In this document: piece after piece, positions 5,886-10,325 of the stretch
Layout: the number at the start of each line of letters is the position of its first letter
Position numbering within the stretch: position 1 is the stretch's first letter
Assembly: GCA_945936265.1 (NCBI GenBank)
Contig: CAMETB010000036.1
Coordinates: 1-11,589, forward strand
Direction of reading: 5' to 3'
Length of the DNA: 11,589 bases
Source: an uncultured Clostridia bacterium
Lineage (GTDB): Bacteria > Bacillota > Clostridia > Oscillospirales > CAG-272
Translations under genes and position numbers: made by a program
The notes under the pieces: generated by a model
Database searches by the model: none
What the model was told of the DNA's origin: nothing
Seen by the model: the letters and a program-made list of their open reading frames with translations, nothing else

Positions 5886-6191
5886 ATGCGTATATACAAT
5901 GAAAAATACCTCAAAGGCGGGACAACGGTATTTGACGAAGATTTGAAATATGAGTATGAAATGAATATCGAGGACATTTCAAACTTGTTCAGCGTGATAT
6001 TTACCGAGGTTTACGACGTCAAGGACTTGTTTGAGATATTAAACGGTTGCAAGAACGACGGATATATAAGGCAACAGCAGAGGAAGGTTGACGAGCTTAA
6101 AACCGTATCGAATTTCTTCAAAAATCAGCAAAATAAAGCCAATAAAGGACAAATAAAGGACAAACAGCCCACGGCAAGCAAATCCGTATGA
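5886..6191 (+). CDS. Hypothetical protein, 101 aa, possibly a remnant
   Basis: Not recognised. Residues 1-70 are acidic and well formed (R-I-Y-N-E-K-Y-L-K-G-G-T-T-V-F, then Y-E-M-N-I-E-D-I-S-N-L-F and D-V-K-D-L-F-E-I-L-N-G-C). The rest is a basic, Q/K/N-rich tail (Q-Q-Q-R-K-V-D-E-L-K, N-Q-Q-N-K-A-N-K). The frame is open upstream to ATG 5802, but that part is antisense to the ORF at 5752-5883 and looks unlike a protein start, so I prefer ATG 5886. There is no ribosome binding site at proper distance (AGAGG is about 14 nt away). It is followed after 9 bp by a terminator. Its place next to a tRNA 3' end and the lack of start signals suggest leftover mobile DNA, but no integrase or att repeat is seen. 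Confidence 0.4.
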   Translation: MRIYNEKYLKGGTTVFDEDLKYEYEMNIEDISNLFSVIFTEVYDVKDLFEILNGCKNDGYIRQQQRKVDELKTVSNFFKNQQNKANKGQIKDKQPTASKSV

Positions 6192-6200
6192 AAATGAAAA

Positions 6201-6232
6201 AGCCCTTGAAGCCTTACACTACAAGGGTTTTC
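6201..6232. terminator. Bidirectional terminator between the tRNAs and the hypothetical ORF
   Basis: CCCTTG (6204-6209)/CAAGGG (6223-6228) core extended by A-T pairs, 13-nt loop. Minus strand has five T after the stem, plus strand four. It probably ends the tRNA transcript and the plus-strand ORF. Confidence 0.65.
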
Positions 6233-6236
6233 GGTT

Positions 6237-6314
<78 letters not shown>

Positions 6315-6320
6315 TATTTT

Positions 6321-6409
6321 GGTGCCGATGACCGGACTTGAACCGGTACGGGAATTTCTTCCCAACGGATTTTAAGTCCGTGGCGTCTGCCGATTCCGCC
6401 ACATCGGCT
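6321..6409 (-). tRNA. tRNA-Leu (UAA)
   Basis: Class II tRNA of 89 nt including encoded CCA (6323-6321). Acceptor GCCGATG (6409-6403) pairs with CATCGGC. Anticodon loop CTTAAAA with anticodon TAA (6375-6373), a long variable arm TGGGAAGAAATTCCCGTA-type stem, and T-loop TTCAAGT. It lies 6 bp upstream of tRNA-fMet and shares its promoter. Confidence 0.95.
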
Positions 6410-6423
6410 TGTTGAGCCTTTTA

Positions 6424-6452
6424 AGTATATCACAGTTGCTTTGCCGTGTCAA
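6424..6452 (-). promoter_or_regulatory. Promoter of the tRNA-Leu/tRNA-fMet pair
   Basis: Minus-strand consensus TTGACA (6447-6452), 17-bp spacer, TATACT (6424-6429). The start would fall a few bases before tRNA-Leu. Confidence 0.8.
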
Positions 6453-6538
6453 TAGTTTTTTTGAAAAAATCGTATTTTTTAATTTGGCGGCTTCGTTTTC
6501 AATTATATTCTTAAATGCACAGACTTATTCGCCATCGA

Positions 6539-7507
6539 TTATTTTTCCGCGGATTTTTTATAGCAAAGACACCCGCCGAAGCAGGAAAATGTTTTGAATT
6601 TATAGCAGTCCTCGCACTCAGGGCGCGAGGGGGTATGGACAAGGATGGAATCGGTGTTGAAGAAAAAGCAATTTCTTAAATCGATTATATTGTTAAAATC
6701 GTAGATTTTCAACCGAGGCCCGCCCGAGCATCCGAAGCATCTCGACGCTGTCATATCAGGATAAATGTCTATTATCGGCGAGCAGACGGATCTTTTGCCC
6801 ATAAATATATCTCTCTCGGTATCGTTTGAGTAAGGGAGTGTCGATAAAAACGCTTTTTCTTCCTCGGTATATACGCACTCGGGAATTGCATTACAGTCGT
6901 AGCATGGGCAAATGTCAAGCGTGGCAAGTTCCTTATAAAAAGAGAACATCGTCTTCTTCATTCTCATAAAATAATTTATTGCGCCCTCGCTTTTATCCCT
7001 GGGAATTACGACACTTACCCGCACTTTTTTGAAATTATACTTTTTTACAAGGTATAAAAAATCGTCAAAATTTTGATTTTCCTTGTATATGTTTATGCCG
7101 GGAGTTATGCGCTCTTTCATACCGTATTCCGAAAGGATACCTATATTTTCGTCAATTTTTGAAAAGTTATCCCTGCCTATATCGTCCGGTGAATTTATGT
7201 TTATAAGCAGAATTATTTTGGGATTAAGGAGCGATTTTATATGCTTGTTTATAAATATGCCGTTTGTGAACACCGTCACATGCGAAAAACGCGGGTCATC
7301 TGACAAAATGTCAAGGTAAGTGTCGATATTTTTATGCAAAAGCGGCTCTCCGCCGATAAGCCCTATCTCTCTGTCGGGTGCGGCAAAATCGAGAAGACGC
7401 CAAAAAGTACCGTCCGTTATATCCTCGTTTTCACCCGAGGTATAATTTTCGGCAAAGCAATACGGGCATCTCAGGTTGCACCTGCCGAGCAAAACTATAT
7501 ATGCCAT
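6539..7507 (-). CDS. Radical SAM protein with SPASM/twitch-like cysteine-rich C-terminus
   Basis: A 322-aa enzyme. The radical SAM motif C-x3-C-x2-C is C10/C14/C17 in G-R-C-N-L-R-C-P-Y-C-F, close to the N-terminus, and I-G-G-E-P (51-55) is the SAM-binding strand. Beyond residue 195 there are 12 further cysteines: C200, C202, C205, C211, C242, C257, C260, C280, C298, C301, C309, C313 and C315 include the F-S-C-F-G-G-C-L-C-Y end typical of auxiliary-cluster (SPASM) proteins. Known: such enzymes modify peptides or act as sulfatase-type or peptide maturases. The substrate is unknown and no precursor peptide gene is seen beside it. Start ATG 7507 has GAGAGG (7515-7520) 7 nt upstream. It is a single gene, divergent from the epimerase, with the tRNA pair downstream. 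Confidence 0.88.
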   Translation of the reverse strand: MAYIVLLGRCNLRCPYCFAENYTSGENEDITDGTFWRLLDFAAPDREIGLIGGEPLLHKNIDTYLDILSDDPRFSHVTVFTNGIFINKHIKSLLNPKIILLININSPDDIGRDNFSKIDENIGILSEYGMKERITPGINIYKENQNFDDFLYLVKKYNFKKVRVSVVIPRDKSEGAINYFMRMKKTMFSFYKELATLDICPCYDCNAIPECVYTEEEKAFLSTLPYSNDTERDIFMGKRSVCSPIIDIYPDMTASRCFGCSGGPRLKIYDFNNIIDLRNCFFFNTDSILVHTPSRPECEDCYKFKTFSCFGGCLCYKKSAEK

Positions 7508-7531
7508 ATAAGCACCTCTCTTTCGTTTTTT

Positions 7532-7560
7532 ATTCTATCATATAAATTGCAATTTTTCAA
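7532..7560 (-). promoter_or_regulatory. Promoter of the radical SAM gene
   Basis: Minus-strand TTGAAA (7555-7560), 17-bp spacer, TAGAAT (7532-7537). A perfect 12-bp palindrome AAATTGCAATTT (7544-7555) fills most of the spacer and touches the -35 box. Confidence 0.65.
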
Positions 7561-7570
7561 CGTTTTACGG

Positions 7571-7606
7571 TATTGATTTTTTTATAAATATGTGTTAAAA
7601 TCAATA
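7571..7606. repeat. Perfect 10-bp inverted repeat spanning the epimerase promoter
   Basis: TATTGATTTT (7571-7580) and AAAATCAATA (7597-7606), 16-nt centre. It covers the -35 and -10 boxes and could be an operator for a dimeric repressor. Confidence 0.5.
7573..7601 (+). promoter_or_regulatory. Promoter of the aldose epimerase gene
   Basis: TTGATT (7573-7578), 17-bp spacer, TAAAAT (7596-7601) with TG one base before the -10. Both boxes lie in the arms of a perfect inverted repeat at 7571-7606. Confidence 0.65.
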
Positions 7607-7635
7607 AGAACGCAAACGGTTTTTGGCAGCGTTCT
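7607..7635 (+). promoter_or_regulatory. 5'-end hairpin of the epimerase mRNA
   Basis: AGAACGC (7607-7613) pairs with GCGTTCT (7629-7635), 15-nt loop, starting at about the predicted transcription start. It may stabilise the mRNA; function not shown. Confidence 0.4.
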
Positions 7636-7655
7636 ACATTTTAAGGAGTTTTACT

Positions 7656-8534
7656 ATGATCTACACTATTGAAAACGATTATCTTACCGCTAAAATATCC
7701 GACGTGGGCGCAGAACTTATTTCCCTTAAATCAAAAAAGGATGAGTGCGAATATATATGGCAGGGCGACGAAAAGTATTGGATGGGGCACGCGCCAATTA
7801 TGTTTCCTATCTGTGGCAGGCTCTTTGACGGGAAATATACCTATCGCGGAAAAGAATACAAAATGCCCATCCATGGTATAGTCCGCCACGAAGAATTTGC
7901 TCTTGAATCCGCTTCTCTCTCCGAAATAACGCTCGAATACGTATCGAACGAAAAAAGCCGCGCTATGTACCCGTTTGATTTCGTTTTTGACGTAACTTTC
8001 AAACTTATGCTTAAATCGGTCGAGGTAAAGTTCAATGTAAAAAACACCGGAGGAGACGATCTTATATTCGCCGTCGGAGGTCACCCCGCTTTCAACGTTC
8101 CTCTCGGTAAATCGGGCAAATTCGAGGATTATCATCTCGAATTTGATAAAAAGTGTGCTGCTTTGCGCGTTGATTTTTCGGATACTTGCTTCTGTACGGG
8201 CAATGACAAACAGTTTACCGAGGGAGGCACGAAGCGCATACCCTTAACGCATGATCTTTTTGACAACGACGCTATATTTCTCTATAATACGGGCAAAAAC
8301 GTAACTCTTGCCTCGGATAGCGACAAGAACAGCGTTACCGTAAGTTTTGACGGTATGAAATACATCGGCATCTGGCACAAACCGAAAACTGACGCACCTT
8401 ATGTATGTATTGAGCCATGGTCCTCTATTCCCTCCTACGACGGAGTGGTTGACGACCTTGAAAACAAGGAACAGATGGTACATCTGCCCGCGGGCTATTC
8501 CTACAAAAACTCTTTTATGATAACAGTAAATTAA
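7656..8534 (+). CDS. Aldose 1-epimerase family protein, LacX-like
   Basis: Interconverts alpha and beta anomers of an aldose (or a related sugar derivative) in the cytoplasm. The 292-aa protein has the galactose mutarotase beta-sandwich pattern. Candidate active-site residues are R55 (C-G-R-L), H73 (P-I-H-G), H143 (G-G-H-P-A-F-N) and E253 (C-I-E-P-W), matching the LacX-like branch rather than classical GalM. The start is ATG 7656, with AAGGAG (7643-7648) 7 nt upstream; the in-frame TTG at 7623 would fall within the 5' hairpin and is unlikely. The gene is monocistronic, with its own promoter and a strong terminator at 8543-8567. The sugar is unknown; no lac or gal genes are adjacent, so I give no symbol. 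Confidence 0.92.
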   Translation: MIYTIENDYLTAKISDVGAELISLKSKKDECEYIWQGDEKYWMGHAPIMFPICGRLFDGKYTYRGKEYKMPIHGIVRHEEFALESASLSEITLEYVSNEKSRAMYPFDFVFDVTFKLMLKSVEVKFNVKNTGGDDLIFAVGGHPAFNVPLGKSGKFEDYHLEFDKKCAALRVDFSDTCFCTGNDKQFTEGGTKRIPLTHDLFDNDAIFLYNTGKNVTLASDSDKNSVTVSFDGMKYIGIWHKPKTDAPYVCIEPWSSIPSYDGVVDDLENKEQMVHLPAGYSYKNSFMITVN

Positions 8535-8542
8535 GCAAAAAG

Positions 8543-8567
8543 CCTGTCGACAAACGACAGGTTTTTT
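8543..8567 (+). terminator. Intrinsic terminator of the epimerase gene
   Basis: Perfect 7-bp stem CCTGTCG (8543-8549)/CGACAGG (8555-8561), 5-nt loop, six T (8562-8567). Confidence 0.9.
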
Positions 8568-8585
8568 AATTGAAGCAATTTTTTA

Positions 8586-8614
8586 TTGACAAATATTCGC
8601 TTCCGTGATAATAT
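8586..8614 (+). promoter_or_regulatory. Promoter of the type I toxin mRNA
   Basis: TTGACA (8586-8591), 17-bp spacer, TAATAT (8609-8614). The start is expected near 8621, exactly where the long-range pairing arm begins. Confidence 0.75.
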
Positions 8615-8648
8615 ACGTTTGGAGAGTTACCAAAACGGTGGCGGTTTT

Positions 8649-8704
8649 CCTTCCCTTGACGGAAGGAGCATTTCTTTTCTCCTTCCGAATACTTCGGAAA
8701 GGAG
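8649..8704 (+). promoter_or_regulatory. Toxin mRNA leader with alternative hairpins masking the ribosome binding site
   Basis: Four segments: A CCTTCC (8649-8654), B GGAAGGAG (8661-8668), C CTCCTTCC (8679-8686) and D, TTCGGAAAGGAG (8693-8704). A pairs with B, B pairs perfectly with C over 8 bp, and C plus GAA pairs with D over 11 bp with one bulged A. D holds AAGGAG (8699-8704), the only ribosome binding site. B:C excludes both A:B and C:D, the layout of an attenuator-like switch. Confidence 0.7.
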
Positions 8705-8712
8705 TGGTGCCT

Positions 8713-8859
8713 ATGAATTATTTTATAGCACCTTATTTGATACAATGGTTACATATGAAGCGTTGTTCGCTTTTTGTATGCTCATCATTGCTATTATTGC
8801 TCTTATCAAAGACAATAAGAAATAAAAAAGAAATAATCGCCCTCCCATACCACATGTAG
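8713..8859 (+). CDS. ORF following the masked ribosome binding site, overlaps the toxin in another frame
   Basis: A 48-aa frame whose ATG lies 8 nt after AAGGAG (8699-8704), by position the best start in the locus. It reads M-N-Y-F-I-A-P-Y-L-I-Q-W-L-H-M-K-R and then a hydrophobic C-S-L-F-V-C-S-S-L-L-L-L-L-L stretch. It contains the whole toxin ORF in a different frame (offset 32 nt) and its stop lies in the terminator stem. It could be a leader ORF that controls toxin translation, the true product, or the result of an indel that split one reading frame. I do not recognise it as a family. Confidence 0.35.
   Translation: MNYFIAPYLIQWLHMKRCSLFVCSSLLLLLLSKTIRNKKEIIALPYHM
8745..8825 (+). CDS. Hol_Tox-like small membrane toxin, 26 aa
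   Basis: The peptide starts M-V-T-Y-E-A-L-F-A-F-C-M-L-I-I-A-I-I-A-L and ends with a lysine-rich tail (I-K-D-N-K-K): one transmembrane helix plus basic C-terminus. This is the pattern of putative holin-like toxins (Hol_Tox, relatives of Bacillus TxpA), which insert in the membrane and depolarise the cell when their antisense RNA is lost. The frame is too short for routine gene finders. Its ATG has no ribosome binding site; the nearest one serves an overlapping ORF in another frame. The antisense RNA, masked ribosome binding site and paired mRNA ends around it all fit a type I toxin. Confidence 0.75.
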   Translation: MVTYEALFAFCMLIIAIIALIKDNKK

Positions 8860-8870
8860 GCGATTATTTC
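8824..8870 (-). terminator. Terminator of the antitoxin RNA
   Basis: Perfect 12-bp stem (8859-8870 with 8830-8841), 17-nt loop, then six T on the minus strand (8829-8824). On the plus strand no T-run follows, so toxin transcripts probably read through it. Confidence 0.85.
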
Positions 8871-8912
8871 AAAAACATTTGGGAAGGGAAACCGTCATCG
8901 GTAGCTCTCTTC
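8824..8912 (-). ncRNA. Antisense RNA antitoxin
   Basis: About 89 nt on the minus strand, from the start expected 7 nt after the -10 at 8919-8924 to the T-run at 8829-8824. It is fully complementary to the 3' part of the toxin mRNA, including the last bases of the toxin ORF and arm 2 of the long-range pairing. Its 5' end resembles the 5' end of the toxin mRNA (GAGAGCTACC and GGTTTCCCTTCCC). Convergent, 3'-overlapping antisense RNAs of this kind are known for txpA/RatA and bsrG/SR4. Exact ends are predicted, not mapped. Confidence 0.72.
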
Positions 8913-8918
8913 ACTTAT

Positions 8919-8947
8919 ATTATACTTGCATAAAGGCTTTTTGTCAA
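8919..8947 (-). promoter_or_regulatory. Perfect-consensus promoter of the antitoxin RNA
   Basis: Minus-strand TTGACA (8942-8947), 17-bp spacer, TATAAT (8919-8924). It matches consensus better than the toxin promoter (TAATAT), as expected for an excess of antitoxin. Confidence 0.88.
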
Positions 8948-8963
8948 GTATTTTTTATTTTTT
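8924..8963 (+). terminator. Possible terminator of the toxin mRNA
   Basis: ACTTG/CAAGT arms (8924-8928 and 8945-8949) with a weak AAA/TTT inner stem, followed by two T-runs up to about 8963. It coincides with the antitoxin promoter, so the signal is ambiguous, but a stop here would give an mRNA that includes arm 2. Confidence 0.35.
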
Positions 8964-8991
8964 CTGAAAAATTACCGTCAAACCCGAATAA

Positions 8992-9432
8992 TTACTCTAT
9001 TGCAACGAGGCGGGCGCTTGAAACGCCGGGGATTTCGTTCATTTCGTTGATAAGAACACCTATATCACATTTTATGAGCGATATATCTATCGAGGTGACG
9101 ACGTGCGCCTTGGAGTTTATCGGCAGATTCTGCGTTATTGTCAGTATGTTGGCGCCGCTCTCAGAGAGTTTTTTAAGCACCTCGCCGAGCATACCCGTTT
9201 TATGTGAGAGAGTAAAGGTTATAACTGCTTTTCGGCCCTCCGTGTCGGTATTCAGGGCAAAAACGTAGTCCTTGTACTTGTAGTACGTGCTCCTGGATAT
9301 GCCCATTTTCTTCACCGCCTCGGAAACGTCCTTTACCTGACCGCTCGATATGAGAGTCCTTGCCTCAACCACCTTTTCATAGCATGGAGGCAAAATTGTT
9401 TTATCGACCAAAAGATATTTTCCGCCGCTCAT
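8992..9432 (-). CDS. pheB: PheB-like UPF0735 ACT-domain protein
   Basis: A 146-aa protein matching the UPF0735 family (Bacillus PheB). Residues 1-60 are helical with an HTH-like stretch (D-V-S-E-A-V-K-K-M-G-I-S-R-S-T-Y-Y-K-Y-K). Residues about 68-146 are an ACT domain (A-V-I-T-F-T-L-S-H-K-T-G-M-L-G, then E-S-G-A-N-I-L-T-I-T-Q and the closing V-S-S-A-R-L-V-A-I-E strand), a fold that binds amino acids. Its ATG overlaps the thrB stop as ATGA, so translation is coupled. Known: the biochemical role of the family is not settled. Inference: it senses an aspartate-family amino acid and affects expression or enzyme activity of this operon. No convincing terminator follows, so the transcript may run toward the antitoxin promoter. 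Confidence 0.88.
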   Translation of the reverse strand: MSGGKYLLVDKTILPPCYEKVVEARTLISSGQVKDVSEAVKKMGISRSTYYKYKDYVFALNTDTEGRKAVITFTLSHKTGMLGEVLKKLSESGANILTITQNLPINSKAHVVTSIDISLIKCDIGVLINEMNEIPGVSSARLVAIE

Positions 9433-10313
9433 TCTCTTATCTCCTCCACGCCGTTTTCCGAAACTTCAAGAGGAACGACTCTCCATTCGTTTTCTATACC
9501 TGCAAGTTCTTGTGAAAGTTCTGCGCTTATATCTTCGAGCGAGATGCAAAGGCATGTTGAGCCTGCACCGCTTATATTAAAGGTGAGCGCACCGCATCCG
9601 TAACATATCTTTTCCACATCGGATACGTTTTTAAAAAGTTTTTTCCTGTACTGCTCGTGTATTTTGTCCTTGGTGACGGCTTTTATAAGATCGGGATAAC
9701 CCGAGGAGAACGCATAGGGTAAAAGTGCAACCCTTGACATATTATATATCGCGTCCGTCCTTTGTATCTCCTTTGGCAAAACCGCTCTTGCCTCGCTTGT
9801 TGAAACCTCAAAATCGGGGATCAAAGCGGTAAAGAACAGATTTTTTGACACGGGAAATTTTACGCTCTTTATTTCTCCGCAATCGGAAACGGAGGCGCAA
9901 AGAGAGCCCAGAAGAGCCGGGGCAACGTTATCGGGGTGACCCTCGATTTCAGTACATATTTCAAGTATTTCGCTATAGTTCAACTTTTTGCCGAAAAGAG
10001 CGTTTGCGGCGTATGCGCCTGCGCATATAAGGGTTGCCGAAGAGCCAAGCCCTCTTGAAACAGGCACCCCCGTGTCGCAAAACTTTATTTTTACGTTGCT
10101 GCTTTCTCCTATCTTTTCACACACTGCGCGATACGCTTTATATGCAAGATTGTTTTCGTTTGCGTACTTTTGTGCACAGCCCTCGAATGAAAGACCACTT
10201 TCGGTTTTTTCAAACTCAAAGACGTTGTAAAGCTTGAAAGCGATACCCACGCAGTCAAAGCCCGAGCCTAAATTTGCCGAGGTTGCCGGGACTTTTATTT
10301 TTATCTTTTCCAT
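9429..10313 (-). CDS. thrB: Homoserine kinase
   Basis: Phosphorylates homoserine to O-phosphohomoserine, the substrate of the neighbouring threonine synthase. The 294-aa GHMP kinase has the three family motifs: P-A-T-S-A-N-L-G-S-G-F-D (residues 9-20), S-R-G-L-G-S-S-A-T for the phosphate loop (86-94), and G-A-G-S-T (249-253). E-G-H-P-D-N (124-129) is the usual homoserine kinase helix. I chose ATG 10313; GTG at 10322 is in frame, but GGTGG lies 5 nt before the ATG and overlaps that GTG. The gene starts 12 bp after the thrC stop and ends in a 4-bp overlap with the ACT gene. Confidence 0.95.
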   Translation of the reverse strand: MEKIKIKVPATSANLGSGFDCVGIAFKLYNVFEFEKTESGLSFEGCAQKYANENNLAYKAYRAVCEKIGESSNVKIKFCDTGVPVSRGLGSSATLICAGAYAANALFGKKLNYSEILEICTEIEGHPDNVAPALLGSLCASVSDCGEIKSVKFPVSKNLFFTALIPDFEVSTSEARAVLPKEIQRTDAIYNMSRVALLPYAFSSGYPDLIKAVTKDKIHEQYRKKLFKNVSDVEKICYGCGALTFNISGAGSTCLCISLEDISAELSQELAGIENEWRVVPLEVSENGVEEIRE

Positions 10314-10325
10314 ACACTCCACCGA

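Larger units (their letters stand above)
8621..8910 (+). repeat. Complementary 5' and 3' arms of the toxin mRNA
   Basis: Arm 1 at 8621-8655 and arm 2 at 8881-8910 form an inverted repeat: 8621-8630 with 8901-8910, then a 5-nt bulge (8631-8635), then 8636-8655 with 8881-8900. Thirty pairs form, of which five are G-U on the plus strand (8621, 8627, 8638, 8641, 8648) and none a true mismatch. Long 5'-3' pairing is typical of type I toxin mRNAs such as hok and bsrG. Confidence 0.7.

Noticed and set aside
6453..6500. AT-only hairpin (AAAAAAT/ATTTTTT) behind the radical SAM gene as its terminator
   Set aside because: No GC pairs in the stem; such palindromes arise easily in A/T runs.
7623..7655. 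Earlier TTG start of the epimerase
   Set aside because: It lies in the 5' hairpin and lacks a ribosome binding site, whereas ATG 7656 has AAGGAG at 7 nt.
8586..8744. N-terminal extension of the toxin frame from TTG 8586
   Set aside because: It would start inside the -35 box of the toxin promoter, so it cannot be on that transcript.
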